Notes: generated from the sequence alone by a model not told the origin. Counted from the stretch's first letter, positions 7,566 through 17,151 are shown. The stretch is DNA of 64,000 bases from Flavobacteriaceae bacterium HL-DH10 (GCA_031826515.1 CP134536.1:3788501-3852500), one strand, 5' to 3'. Numbers and translations: made by a program.

Positions 7566-9110
7566 ATGCTAAATATTCACTGGATTGATATTGTTATCGT
7601 AATTATTTCTGTCGCCTTTACTTTAGGTGCAGGATTTTACTTTGCAAATCGACAAAAAAGTTCCGATCAATATTTCTCAGGAAGTAAAACCATACCTGCC
7701 TGGGCTATAGGTATTTCAATTTTTGCCACTTTAATAAGTAGCGTAACGTTTTTAGCTTATCCGGCAGCGGCATACAAATCAAACTGGATTTTATTGGTTC
7801 AAGGTTTAATGGTTCCAATAGTTTTAATTGGTTTAATTTGGGTTATTGTTCCGCTATTCCGTAAGGTAATCAGACTAAGTACTTACGAGTATTTCGAGCG
7901 TCGATTTAGTGTGTTCGCTCGTATGTACAGCTCTGTTGCTTTTATTCTTACTCATTTTTCAAAAATGGGAACCGTTTTATATTTAGTAAGTTTAGCATTA
8001 GCAACACTTACAGGAATAGATGTAACTACATTTATTTTGTTTTTAACAATTATCATTATCATTCTAACCCTATTAGGTGGTATGGAAGCTGTTATTTGGA
8101 TGGATGTTATTCAAGGGTTTTTACTTATTGGAGGTGGCTTGTTATGTATAGGTGTTTTATTATTTAATTCCGAAGGTGGTCCTGGATATATGATGAGTGA
8201 AGCCATTTCAATGAAGAAAATTGATTTTGGTCCTTATGATTTTAGTTTTTCAGAATTAACGTTTTGGGTTTTAATTATTAACGGTGCTTTTTATGCGCTA
8301 CAGAAATATGGTACCGACCAAACTATTGTACAGCGCTACTTAGCTGCTAAAAATGATAAAGATGCTAAAAAGGCAGCCTATATTGGTGTTTTGGCAAGTG
8401 TCCCAGTTTGGGCATTATTTATGCTTATTGGGTCATTATTGTTTGTGTTTTATAATACGGGTGGCGCTGTTTTGCCAGAAGGAATGAAAGCAGACCAAGT
8501 ATTTACTTATTTTATTGGAACCGAATTACCAGTAGGTGCTGTAGGCTTAGTATTAGCGGCTTTAATTGCGGCAGCGGTGTCTAGCTTAGATTCAGATATG
8601 AATTGCTTAGCTGCTATTGGTGTAGAAGATTTTTACCAGCGATTTAATCCTAATTGCTCTGACAAGCAACGTTTAATTGTCGGACGCCTACTAGTACTTT
8701 TTGCAGGAATATCTATGGCTAGCGTAGCATTATTATATGCAGCTTGGAGTGGTCAAGGCGTTTTAGGAGTAGTTTTTAAATTATATGCTATTTTCTCTGC
8801 TGGTATTGTAGGCATTTTTCTTTTAGGATTATTCTCAAGACGAGCAAATAAACAAGGATTACATATTGGTATTGCAACTTGTATAGCTTTCACTGCTTAT
8901 GCCATATTAACAACTACCAAAATTGGAGATTCATTAATACTTGATTTAGGACATTATAATTTTCCTCATCATAAATACATGTTGGGTGTTTATAGCCATC
9001 TTATTGTATTGGTAGTAGGTTACTTTGCTAGTTTTTTATTTAAATCTGAAAAAGTAAAAGACGAATTAACCATTTACGGATATTTCAAACTAAAAGAAAA
9101 AGAATCATAA
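7566..9110 (+). CDS. Sodium:solute symporter (SSS family)
   Basis: A 514-residue inner-membrane carrier with about 13-14 hydrophobic helices. It has the SSS-family hallmarks: an early GxxxF(Y)A segment with SGSKTIPAWAIG, and the conserved VSSLDSDMN stretch near residue 340 that contributes to sodium and substrate binding. It resembles the sugar/sugar-acid branch of SGLT-like carriers rather than proline or pantothenate carriers, and it is the only permease inside the ten-gene operon. It therefore probably imports the small sugar or acid that the operon degrades. There is no SusC/SusD pair nearby. Confidence 0.88.
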   Translation: MLNIHWIDIVIVIISVAFTLGAGFYFANRQKSSDQYFSGSKTIPAWAIGISIFATLISSVTFLAYPAAAYKSNWILLVQGLMVPIVLIGLIWVIVPLFRKVIRLSTYEYFERRFSVFARMYSSVAFILTHFSKMGTVLYLVSLALATLTGIDVTTFILFLTIIIIILTLLGGMEAVIWMDVIQGFLLIGGGLLCIGVLLFNSEGGPGYMMSEAISMKKIDFGPYDFSFSELTFWVLIINGAFYALQKYGTDQTIVQRYLAAKNDKDAKKAAYIGVLASVPVWALFMLIGSLLFVFYNTGGAVLPEGMKADQVFTYFIGTELPVGAVGLVLAALIAAAVSSLDSDMNCLAAIGVEDFYQRFNPNCSDKQRLIVGRLLVLFAGISMASVALLYAAWSGQGVLGVVFKLYAIFSAGIVGIFLLGLFSRRANKQGLHIGIATCIAFTAYAILTTTKIGDSLILDLGHYNFPHHKYMLGVYSHLIVLVVGYFASFLFKSEKVKDELTIYGYFKLKEKES

Positions 9111-9118
9111 AACATAAA

Positions 9119-10267
9119 ATGAATTCAATCACATTATTACAACCTCAAAAAATTGTTTTTGGAGAAGATTCTATAAAAGAACTTTCTAATGATTCTATCA
9201 TAGAAAATTCAAATAGAATATTATTATTAGTCGCCACTCCATTATTAGATGCTGTTGAATCAACGACAAAAAGTATTCAATCTAAAAATAAAGAAGTGCA
9301 ACTTGTAGAATACACGTTTGTTGGAGAACCTACATTTGCTCAATTTAATGAATTACTAAATGCTAATAAAGGGTTTAATCCCGATTGTGTAATAGGAATT
9401 GGAGGCGGAAGCGTATTAGATTGCGCTAAATTACTAGCAGCACTAATTAATAATACACAAAAGCTTGAAGATATTGTTGGTATTGGTTTTTTAAGCGGAA
9501 GAAAAATAAAGCTAATTTGTATTCCAACAACATCAGGTACAGGTAGTGAAGTATCACCAAATGCCATTTTATTAAATGAAGAAACACAAGCTAAAAGCGG
9601 TATTATTAGTCCGTATTTAGTTCCAGATGCTTGTTATCTTGATCCTGTTTTAACACTTAGTTTACCTCCAAAATTAACAGCAGAAACAGGCATTGATGCT
9701 CTATCACATTGTATTGAAGCCTATACCAATAAATTTGCGCATCCAGCAGTTGATACGTATGCTTTAAAAGGGATTCAACTTATTTCAGAAAACATTCAAA
9801 AAGCATATGAAAACGGAAATGATATAGAAGCACGTTCAGCGCTTTTATTAGGTTCTATGTATGGCGGATTGTGTTTAGGACCAGTAAATACATCGGCTGT
9901 TCATGCATTGTCTTATGGTTTAGGTGGTAAATTCCATATTGCTCATGGCTTATCGAATGCTATCTTAATGCCCGAGGTATTACGTTTTAACCTTCCTTCT
10001 AACCCCAAAAGACATGCCGAAGTAGCTAGAGCTTTAGGCATAACATGGAATGGGAAAGATGAATATATAGCTTCAACAGGAATAGAAAAAATTGAAGGAT
10101 TATTAAAAACATGTGGTATTCCTAAAAAATTATCTGAAATTGGTATCACCGAAGCTATTATACCAGAATTAGCCGATATAGCGATGAAAGTAACTCGTTT
10201 GCTTAAAAATAACCCAAGAGAAGTTACAAGGGAAGATGCTATAAATATTTATAAAAAATTGCTTTAA
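9119..10267 (+). CDS. Iron-containing alcohol dehydrogenase
   Basis: A 382-residue group III alcohol dehydrogenase that reduces aldehydes or oxidises alcohols with NAD(P). The nucleotide loop GGGSVLDCAK is at residues 95-104 and the GTGSE motif at 140-144. The metal ligands are Asp193 and His197 (GIDALSH), His262 (VHALSY) and His276 (HIAHG). The length matches lactaldehyde reductase (FucO-type) enzymes, so reduction of an aldehyde released by the upstream DapA-family lyase or from deoxy-sugar breakdown is plausible. Other possibilities are 4-hydroxybutyrate- or sugar-acid-type dehydrogenases. It lies 8 nt after the symporter gene. Confidence 0.88.
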   Translation: MNSITLLQPQKIVFGEDSIKELSNDSIIENSNRILLLVATPLLDAVESTTKSIQSKNKEVQLVEYTFVGEPTFAQFNELLNANKGFNPDCVIGIGGGSVLDCAKLLAALINNTQKLEDIVGIGFLSGRKIKLICIPTTSGTGSEVSPNAILLNEETQAKSGIISPYLVPDACYLDPVLTLSLPPKLTAETGIDALSHCIEAYTNKFAHPAVDTYALKGIQLISENIQKAYENGNDIEARSALLLGSMYGGLCLGPVNTSAVHALSYGLGGKFHIAHGLSNAILMPEVLRFNLPSNPKRHAEVARALGITWNGKDEYIASTGIEKIEGLLKTCGIPKKLSEIGITEAIIPELADIAMKVTRLLKNNPREVTREDAINIYKKLL

Positions 10268-10277
10268 AATTAAATTG

Positions 10278-11306
10278 ATGAAACCAAAAATAGGAATTTC
10301 AATGGGCGATCCCGCAGGAATTGGCCCAGAAATAATCATAAAAACATTAGCTTTAGAGGATGTATATAATAGATGTAATCCTTTAGTAGTTGGTGATGCT
10401 CAAACCATGCAAAATGAAGTGAACTCATTAAAATCTTCATTAAAAATTAATGCCATTCAAGAAGTAGATGACGCAAAATTTGAATGTGGAACCATTGACG
10501 TTTTCGATTTAAAAAATGTTGACAACGCCAATTTACAACCAGGAGTGGTTACCGCAATGGCTGGAAAAGCAGCTTTTGAAGCGGTTATAAAAAACATAGA
10601 ATTAGCATTGGCAAACGAGATTGATGCAACGGTTACTGCGCCTATAAATAAAGAATCTATTCATAAAGCGGGACATAAATATTCAGGACATACAGAGATT
10701 TATGCAGAGTATACAAATACCAAAAAATTTGCCATGCTTTTGGCCGATGAAAATTTTAGAGTAATTCATAACAGCACACATGTATCGTTAAGACAAGCTT
10801 GCGATTTATGTAAAAAAGACCGTGTGTTTGAAGTAATTACGTTACTTGATGATGCTTGTAAAAAATTCGGAATTAAAAACCCAAGAATTGCAGTCGCTGG
10901 ATTAAATCCGCATGCAGGCGAAAATCAATTATTTGGAGATGAAGAAGTCAACGAAATAATTCCAGCTATTGAAGAAGCTAATAAATTAGGGTACACCGTT
11001 GAAGGTCCTTTTCCACCAGATACCATGTTCGTTAAAGCGGTGCAAGGAAAATTTGATGGATGCGTAGCAATGTATCACGATCAAGGTCATATTCCATTCA
11101 AGCTAGAAGGTTTTAAATGGGATAATGAAAAAGAAACCATGAAAAGTGTAAAAGGTGTTAATATTACTTTGGGATTACCAATTATTCGCACATCGGTAGA
11201 TCACGGTACAGCATTTGAAATAGCAGGTCAAGGCATAGCTTCTGCTGATGCCATGCTGGTTGCCATAGATTATGCGATTGTAATGGCTAAACATAAAAAA
11301 CAATGA
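10278..11306 (+). CDS. PdxA-family 4-phosphoacid dehydrogenase (PdxA2-like)
   Basis: A 342-residue metal-dependent NAD enzyme of the PdxA family. Motifs in order: MGDPAGIGPEI, APINKESIHKAGH, SGHTE, HVSLRQA, NPHAGE, YHDQGHIPFK and TSVDHGTAFEIAG; the three metal-binding histidines are those of HVSLR, NPHAG and YHDQG. The downstream kinase gene overlaps by 4 nt. This PdxA/DUF1537 pairing is known from D-threonate and erythronate catabolism, where the PdxA2 enzyme oxidatively decarboxylates the 4-phospho acid to dihydroxyacetone phosphate. I therefore favour catabolism over vitamin B6 synthesis. A TTG three bases upstream is also in frame, but ATG at 10278 is the better start. Confidence 0.87.
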   Translation: MKPKIGISMGDPAGIGPEIIIKTLALEDVYNRCNPLVVGDAQTMQNEVNSLKSSLKINAIQEVDDAKFECGTIDVFDLKNVDNANLQPGVVTAMAGKAAFEAVIKNIELALANEIDATVTAPINKESIHKAGHKYSGHTEIYAEYTNTKKFAMLLADENFRVIHNSTHVSLRQACDLCKKDRVFEVITLLDDACKKFGIKNPRIAVAGLNPHAGENQLFGDEEVNEIIPAIEEANKLGYTVEGPFPPDTMFVKAVQGKFDGCVAMYHDQGHIPFKLEGFKWDNEKETMKSVKGVNITLGLPIIRTSVDHGTAFEIAGQGIASADAMLVAIDYAIVMAKHKKQ

Positions 11307-12460
11307 TTACTGTAATTGCTGATGATTTAACAGGAGCTGCAGAAATAGCAGGCATTTGTCTTAGATATGGTATTCATGTGGCTTTTGGTATTGATACTAT
11401 TCCAGAAAAAGAAGCTACAGTTAATATTATAGCAACAGATACCAGATCAATGACTGAAGATGAAGCTTATGAAACACATTTTCATTTAGCTGAGGAAATC
11501 ATTTCAAATACAAATAATATCATATTTAAAAAATGTGATTCTGTATTACGAGGACATGTGCTAACTGAGCTTTCAGCATTACTAGATTCAAAAAAGAAAG
11601 ATCATGTTTTATTGCAACCTTCAAATCCATTAGGTAATCGGTGTATTAAAAATGCATCTTATACAATAAATGATGTTCTAATAGAAAATACGGACTTTGC
11701 TCTAGACCCCGATTTTCCTTTAAAAGGATCATTAGTTAAACGCTTACTTTTAGACAGGAGTTCTAAAAAAGATACCATGGAAGTTTTCACGGGAAAAATC
11801 AAAGAAATCAATTTAAAAGGTATCTATATTCCCGATTGTAATTCTGTAGAAGAACTATCAAAATGTATTAATTTATACCACGAAGAAACCATTATTGCTG
11901 GAAGTGCAGCGTTTTTTGAGCAATTTCTAATTAAAATGAAGTTAGCAACTTCAAAAATCAAAAAACAAAAACATAGTTTTACAAGTAACTATTTGCTCCT
12001 TTCAGGAAGCACACATACTAACAGTGTTCAGTTTTCAAAAAATCTAGAGAAAACGAATTGCCCTTTGGTTACTTTTCCTGATTCACTTCTAGAAGACAAG
12101 TTAAATGAAACTGCTTTAAGCGATTTCATAATTAAAATAGCTGACCATTATAATGAACACAAAAAAGTAGCTTTAAAAGTTTCAAATAATGTTATTCAAC
12201 TAAAAAACAGCACTTTGAATTTAAAGACTCGAATGAGCTTAGTTGCAAAAAGGTTTGTGGAAACTTCTAATACAAACGAGCTTTTTATTGAAGGTGGGGC
12301 TACAGCTTACGATTTGTTTAATGAATTACATTGGAAATCGTTTACTCCCATTGAAGAACTAGCTTCAGGCGTGGTTCGTATGCAATATGATAAAAACCCA
12401 AACCAGTATATTACCATAAAGCCTGGAAGTTACAAATGGCCAGATGGTTTAATAAATTAG
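11303..12460 (+). CDS. Four-carbon acid sugar kinase (DUF1537; OtnK/DtnK-like)
   Basis: A 385-residue two-domain kinase that phosphorylates four-carbon sugar acids such as threonate or erythronate. The N-terminal substrate domain opens with VIADDLTGAAEIAG (residues 4-17), the family signature. The C-terminal nucleotide-binding domain contains FIEGGATAYDLF, GVVRMQ and ITIKPGSYKWP near the end. The ATG overlaps the pdxA-like stop codon (ATGA), which implies translational coupling with the enzyme that would use its product. The exact acid, and whether the substrate carries four carbons here, are inferred only from the family. Confidence 0.87.
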   Translation: MITVIADDLTGAAEIAGICLRYGIHVAFGIDTIPEKEATVNIIATDTRSMTEDEAYETHFHLAEEIISNTNNIIFKKCDSVLRGHVLTELSALLDSKKKDHVLLQPSNPLGNRCIKNASYTINDVLIENTDFALDPDFPLKGSLVKRLLLDRSSKKDTMEVFTGKIKEINLKGIYIPDCNSVEELSKCINLYHEETIIAGSAAFFEQFLIKMKLATSKIKKQKHSFTSNYLLLSGSTHTNSVQFSKNLEKTNCPLVTFPDSLLEDKLNETALSDFIIKIADHYNEHKKVALKVSNNVIQLKNSTLNLKTRMSLVAKRFVETSNTNELFIEGGATAYDLFNELHWKSFTPIEELASGVVRMQYDKNPNQYITIKPGSYKWPDGLIN

Positions 12461-12490
12461 TATATTTAAAATTAGAAACAAAGCATTTAA

Positions 12491-13630
12491 ATGATAAACT
12501 TAAAAGGAATAGCTTGGAATCATACTCGTGGATTTACTTCGGTAGTGGCAACGGCTCAGAGATTTGAAGAACTCAATCCCGATGTAAGAATTACATGGGA
12601 AAAGCGTTCTTTACAAGCTTTTGCAGACGCCTCTCTAAATGAATTAACAAGCAATTATGATTTGTTAATTATGGATAATCCACACGTTTCAATAGCTGCT
12701 AGAGATCAAGTGCTTTTACCTTTTGATGATTATTTAAGTGCAGAATTCATAAATGAACTGAAAAATAATAGTGTTGGAAAATCTCATGCCAGCTATAATG
12801 TTAATGGTAAGCAATGGACTTTAGCTACCGATGCCGCTACACCTATTGCCACATGGAGAGAAGACTTAGTGAGCCAGCAAAATATTCAAATCCCAAAAAC
12901 ATGGAAAGAACTTTTAGAATTAACTAAAACAGGAAAAGTCGCATTTGCATCTATTCCTATAGATACTTTGATGCATCATTATATGATGTGTATCGCTTTA
13001 GGTGCTCCTGTTTTTGAAAGTAAGACTGAAGTAGCACCACGTCATATTATGATTGAGGCTATTAAAAACTATAAAGAACTAGTAGATTTAGCTCCATCAT
13101 TTTGTTTAGAAATGAATCCAATAAAGATTTATGAACGTATGACACAATCTGATGACATTGTTTATAGTCCTTTTAACTATGGCTATTCAAATTATTCTAA
13201 AAAGAACTATGCAAATCACATATTAAAAGCAGGAGGTTTAGTCTCTTTTAATGGCAAAAGATTACGTTCTACTTTGGGTGGTGCAGGCATAGCTGTATCT
13301 GCTAAAACAAAACACGCAGAAGCTGCTATGAAATATGCCGAATTTACGGCTTCAGAAAAAATTCAATCTGGTTTATATTTCGAATTTGGCGGACAACCAG
13401 GACACAGGAAGTCTTGGTTAAATGATGACGTAAATAATCAATCTAAAAACTTTTTTAAAGATACTTTACAGACTTTAGATGAATCGACTATGCGTCCACA
13501 ATATTATGGATATATGCATTTTCAAGATGAAGCAAGTCCAGTAATTCATGAGGCTGTTTCAGGGAAGGTTTCTATAGAATCTGCTGTTGATAAAATGAAT
13601 ACTATTTATAAAGAATCACTAACACATTAA
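12491..13630 (+). CDS. Solute-binding-protein-like protein without signal peptide (family 1 type), copy 1
   Basis: A 379-residue protein with the fold pattern of ABC-importer family 1 sugar-binding proteins: an opening strand and helix LKGIAWNHTRGFT, FEELNPDVRITWEKRS, a DLLIMDNP strand, a TWKELLELTKTG hinge region and a GGAGIAVSAKTKHAEAA helix. Unusually, it starts directly at the mature-like strand (MINLKGIAW) with no signal peptide or lipobox. The window holds no ABC permease or ATPase, so it is probably cytoplasmic. It lies 30 nt after the kinase gene and 12 nt before the first CoA-transferase gene. A role as a cytosolic ligand-binding or enzyme-partner protein is inference. Confidence 0.75.
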   Translation: MINLKGIAWNHTRGFTSVVATAQRFEELNPDVRITWEKRSLQAFADASLNELTSNYDLLIMDNPHVSIAARDQVLLPFDDYLSAEFINELKNNSVGKSHASYNVNGKQWTLATDAATPIATWREDLVSQQNIQIPKTWKELLELTKTGKVAFASIPIDTLMHHYMMCIALGAPVFESKTEVAPRHIMIEAIKNYKELVDLAPSFCLEMNPIKIYERMTQSDDIVYSPFNYGYSNYSKKNYANHILKAGGLVSFNGKRLRSTLGGAGIAVSAKTKHAEAAMKYAEFTASEKIQSGLYFEFGGQPGHRKSWLNDDVNNQSKNFFKDTLQTLDESTMRPQYYGYMHFQDEASPVIHEAVSGKVSIESAVDKMNTIYKESLTH

Positions 13631-13642
13631 TAAAATAAAGTA

Positions 13643-14788
13643 TTGAAACCACTAGAAGGTTTATTGGTATTAGAGTTTTCTCAATTTTTGGCTGGACCCT
13701 CAGCAGGTTTAAAACTAGCCGATTTAGGGGCTCGTGTTATTAAAATTGAACGTCCAATAAAAGGAGAAGCTTGCCGACAATTGAGTATTAAAGATTTATT
13801 TGTTGATGAAAGCAGTATGCTGTTTCATACAATCAACAGAAATAAAGAATCGTTTGCTGCGAATTTAAAAGACCCAAATGATTTAGTACAGGTTAAAAAA
13901 CTAATTGCTATAGCAGATGTGGTAACACATAATTTCCGTCCAGGTGTTATGGAAAAAATAGGACTGAGTTTTAGCGATGTTATTGCTATAAATCCTAAAA
14001 TCATCTATGGCATAATTTCGGGTTATGGAAACACAGGACCATGGGCAAAAAAACCAGGACAAGATTTATTAGTACAATCGCTTTCTGGCTTAACCTGGTT
14101 GAGTGGAAAAAGTAGCCAAGGTCCTGTACCTTTCGGGTTAGCAGTTGCCGATTTAATGTGCGGCAATCATTTTGTACAAGGCATTTTGGCAGCTTTATTA
14201 AAACGAGCCAAAACAGATAAAGGTGTTTTAGTTGAAGTTAGTTTACTTGAATCCATTTTAGATGTTCAATTTGAAGCTTTAACTATTTTTTTAAACAATG
14301 GCGGTCAATTAGCAGATAGAGGAAATGTAAAAGGAAGTGCACATGCTTTCTTAAGTGCACCTTATGGTATTTATGAAACCAATGATGGTTATATAGCCCT
14401 CGCCATGGGCGATTTAATGCAATTAGGCCGTATTATAGAAGTCGATTTAAGTGCTTATTCAGATAAAAAAACATGGTTTACAGGTAGAGCTGCTATTCGA
14501 AAAATACTAAGAAAAAAAATAACCACTAAAAGTTCTGAACATTGGGTGGGCATATTGCGAAAAAATGGTATGTGGTGTGAAAAGGTATTTAACTATAATG
14601 ATTTAAATAATCAACCTTTTATGAACGATTTACAGCTAAAACAAACGGTAAGAAATTCTGAAGGAAAAGAAATGATAACCACTAGACTTCCAATACAATT
14701 TAATGGAGATATTTTGACCAGTACCAAGGCAGCTCCTCAAGTAGGTGAAGATAACGAGAAGATATATCAACAATTTTTAAATGATTAA
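13643..14788 (+). CDS. CaiB/BaiF family III CoA-transferase, copy 1
   Basis: A 381-residue family III CoA-transferase, which moves CoA between carboxylic acids through an aspartyl-anhydride intermediate. It shows the N-terminal core EFSQFLAGPSAGLKLADLGA, NRNKES, HNFRPGVMEKIG, and the catalytic aspartate in GLAVADLMCG (Asp170, aligning with the active-site Asp of formyl-CoA transferase). The start is TTG, fixed by alignment with copy 2, which begins MRPLE where this begins MKPLE. Copy 2 abuts with no gap. The two are clear paralogues and may form a heteromer or act on two acids. The acid substrate is unknown. Confidence 0.88.
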   Translation: MKPLEGLLVLEFSQFLAGPSAGLKLADLGARVIKIERPIKGEACRQLSIKDLFVDESSMLFHTINRNKESFAANLKDPNDLVQVKKLIAIADVVTHNFRPGVMEKIGLSFSDVIAINPKIIYGIISGYGNTGPWAKKPGQDLLVQSLSGLTWLSGKSSQGPVPFGLAVADLMCGNHFVQGILAALLKRAKTDKGVLVEVSLLESILDVQFEALTIFLNNGGQLADRGNVKGSAHAFLSAPYGIYETNDGYIALAMGDLMQLGRIIEVDLSAYSDKKTWFTGRAAIRKILRKKITTKSSEHWVGILRKNGMWCEKVFNYNDLNNQPFMNDLQLKQTVRNSEGKEMITTRLPIQFNGDILTSTKAAPQVGEDNEKIYQQFLND

Positions 14789-15928
14789 ATGCGACCATTA
14801 GAAGATTATTTAATAATAGATTTTAGTCAGTTTCTATCAGGTCCTTCGGCAAGTTTGAAATTGGCAGATTTAGGAGCACGCGTTATTAAAATTGAAAAAC
14901 CAATAACAGGCGATATTTGTCGTACGTTGTATTGTTCAGATTTAATAATGAATGAAGAATCGTCCATTTTCCACACTATAAATAGAAATAAAGAATCGTT
15001 TGCAGCCGATTTAAAAAATGCAGAAGACCTAAAATTAATAAAAGCATTATTAGCTAAAGCAGATGTGGTTATGCATAATTTTAGACCAGGCGTTATGGAA
15101 CGTATCGGACTAAGTTATGAGGATGTTAAGACTATAAATCCGCAGGTTGTTTATGCCGAAATATCGGGATATGGGAATCATCCTGATTTAATAAAACACC
15201 CCGGACAAGACTTGTTATTACAGTCGTTAACCGCTTTAACATGGTTAACTGGGAATAAAAATGATGGTCCTGTTGCTATGGGATTATCTATTGTAGACAT
15301 GTTGGCAGGAGCACATTTAGCACAAGGTATTTTGGCGGCACTATACAGAAAAACAATTAATAATTCAGGAGCATTAGTTCAGGTAAGTATGCTAGAATCG
15401 GCTATCGATTTTCAATTTGAAACCATTACAACCTATTTTAATGATGGTGGAGAACTTCCTGTTAGAACAAAAAGTAATAATGCTCACGCGTATTTAGGAG
15501 CGCCTTATGGTATCTATAAAACTAGCGATGGCTTTTTAGCACTAGCCATGGGGTCTATTCCTGTGTTGGCAGATCTTTTAAAATGCGATGCTTTACTAAA
15601 GTATCCTGAAAACACGTTTGAATTACGAAACGAAATCAAAAAAATTCTAGCCGCACATTTAAAAACACAAAACACAGCATATTGGTTAGCTATTTTAGAA
15701 CCTGCTGATATTTGGTGTGCGAAGGTTTTAAATTATCAAGAACTCTTTGAAGAGGAAGGTTTTAAAGTCTTAGATTTTATTCAAAAAGTAACTATGGGTG
15801 ATGGCTATTCATACGAAACAACTAGATGTCCTATTAAAATTGATGGTGAATTATTAATATCGAGTAAAGGCTCGCCGAAACTAGGAGAACATAACGCAAA
15901 AATATTAGAAGAATTAATAAATATCTAA
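14789..15928 (+). CDS. CaiB/BaiF family III CoA-transferase, copy 2
   Basis: A 379-residue paralogue of the preceding gene. It shares DFSQFLSGPSASLKLADLGA, FHTINRNKESFAA and HNFRPGVMERIGL, and keeps the catalytic aspartate in GLSIVDMLAG (Asp170). The two diverge most in residues 40-60 and in the C-terminal third, which suggests different substrates or subunit roles after a tandem duplication. Its ATG follows the previous stop with no spacer, and its own stop overlaps the next ATG by one base, so the genes are probably translationally coupled. Both copies look catalytically intact. No CoA ligase or thiolase gene is in the window. Confidence 0.88.
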   Translation: MRPLEDYLIIDFSQFLSGPSASLKLADLGARVIKIEKPITGDICRTLYCSDLIMNEESSIFHTINRNKESFAADLKNAEDLKLIKALLAKADVVMHNFRPGVMERIGLSYEDVKTINPQVVYAEISGYGNHPDLIKHPGQDLLLQSLTALTWLTGNKNDGPVAMGLSIVDMLAGAHLAQGILAALYRKTINNSGALVQVSMLESAIDFQFETITTYFNDGGELPVRTKSNNAHAYLGAPYGIYKTSDGFLALAMGSIPVLADLLKCDALLKYPENTFELRNEIKKILAAHLKTQNTAYWLAILEPADIWCAKVLNYQELFEEEGFKVLDFIQKVTMGDGYSYETTRCPIKIDGELLISSKGSPKLGEHNAKILEELINI

Positions 15929-17151
15929 TGGAAAAGATAAGAATAGCTGTTCGGAAATTTGACCCTTTTGAAACTACACTTCAAAAGTTATGGGATGCTT
16001 TTTGTTTAGAAAACAATATATCTGTTGAAGCCGAAATGATTCCTTTAGAACTTCACGATTTATATGAACAAACCTTAACAAACAAGGGCTTAATAAATGG
16101 TGATTGGGATATTGCGCATTTAAATACCGATTGGATTTTTGATGCAGTAAATTCAAGAGCAGTTGAAAATTTATCACCATTAATAAGTCAAAATCCACCA
16201 CAAGATTTCCCTGAAGGTTGGCATCATTCCCTACTCCACCTGCAAGAAATAAATAATCAAGTTTATGGATTACCGTTTCATGATGGTCCAGAATGTTTAA
16301 TTTATAGAAAAGATTTATTTGAAAATACAACAGAACAAATCAACTTTAAAAACCAATATGGCTACAATTTACATCCACCAAAAACGTGGGAACAATTCAC
16401 ACATATAGCAGAATTTTTTAATCGACCAGAACAGAATTTATACGGTTGCGTTTTTGCAAATTATCCAGATGGACATAACATGGTGTTCGATTTTTGTTTA
16501 CAATTATGGACGCGTGGTGGTTCGCTATTAAAAGACCATAAACAAATAAACATCAATCAACCTGAGGCTATTGAGGCATTAGATTTCTACAGACAAATAG
16601 TAAACAATCAAAAAACAACTCACCCAAAATCAAAAGAATTTGCTTCTGTAGAAGCAGGTATGGCATTTGCTACAGGCGAAGCTGCTATGGCTATTAATTG
16701 GTTTGGTTTTGCTTCAATGTGTGAAGTCATAGAAGCTTCAAAAGTAAAAGGTAAAGTTGATATTGCCCAATTACCTTCTAATGAGAATCACAATCCAGCA
16801 TCCTTAAATGTATATTGGTTATATACCATAGGATCAGGAAGTAAACATAAAAAAATAGCCTATGATTTTTTACGATTTGCAACCACAGCCAAAAGCGATG
16901 AACTTCTAACTAACGAAGGTGGTATTGGATGTCGGAAATCGACTTGGAATGATCCAGAAATCAATAAAACGATTCCATATTACCATAAATTAAGTATGCT
17001 TCACGAAAATGCATTAACATTACCTCAAACCCCTGTATGGCCTAAAGTAGCAGAATTAATTGATGCTATGGTACTAGAAGCTATTAATGGAGAAATACCT
17101 TCTCAAAAACTTCTTGAAACAACTCAAACTAACATCCAAAAAATTATTTAA
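15928..17151 (+). CDS. Solute-binding-protein-like protein without signal peptide (family 1 type), copy 2
   Basis: A 407-residue protein resembling ABC sugar-binding proteins. It starts with the first core strand MEKIRIAVRKFDPFE, and contains DWDIAHLNTDWIFDAV, VYGLPFHDGPECLIYRKDLFE, TWEQFTHIAEFF, GEAAMAINWFGFA and a C-terminal helix series. There is again no signal peptide or lipobox and no permease or ATPase gene in the window. It flanks the CoA-transferase pair on the other side from copy 1, so the order is binding protein, transferase, transferase, binding protein. Sequence similarity to copy 1 is low by eye, so the two are not recent duplicates. Cytoplasmic location and function are inferred. 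Confidence 0.75.
   Translation: MEKIRIAVRKFDPFETTLQKLWDAFCLENNISVEAEMIPLELHDLYEQTLTNKGLINGDWDIAHLNTDWIFDAVNSRAVENLSPLISQNPPQDFPEGWHHSLLHLQEINNQVYGLPFHDGPECLIYRKDLFENTTEQINFKNQYGYNLHPPKTWEQFTHIAEFFNRPEQNLYGCVFANYPDGHNMVFDFCLQLWTRGGSLLKDHKQININQPEAIEALDFYRQIVNNQKTTHPKSKEFASVEAGMAFATGEAAMAINWFGFASMCEVIEASKVKGKVDIAQLPSNENHNPASLNVYWLYTIGSGSKHKKIAYDFLRFATTAKSDELLTNEGGIGCRKSTWNDPEINKTIPYYHKLSMLHENALTLPQTPVWPKVAELIDAMVLEAINGEIPSQKLLETTQTNIQKII

Noticed and set aside
12491-17151. A complete ABC sugar importer
   Set aside because: Only binding-like proteins are present, without signal peptides; no permease or ATPase gene lies in the operon or window.
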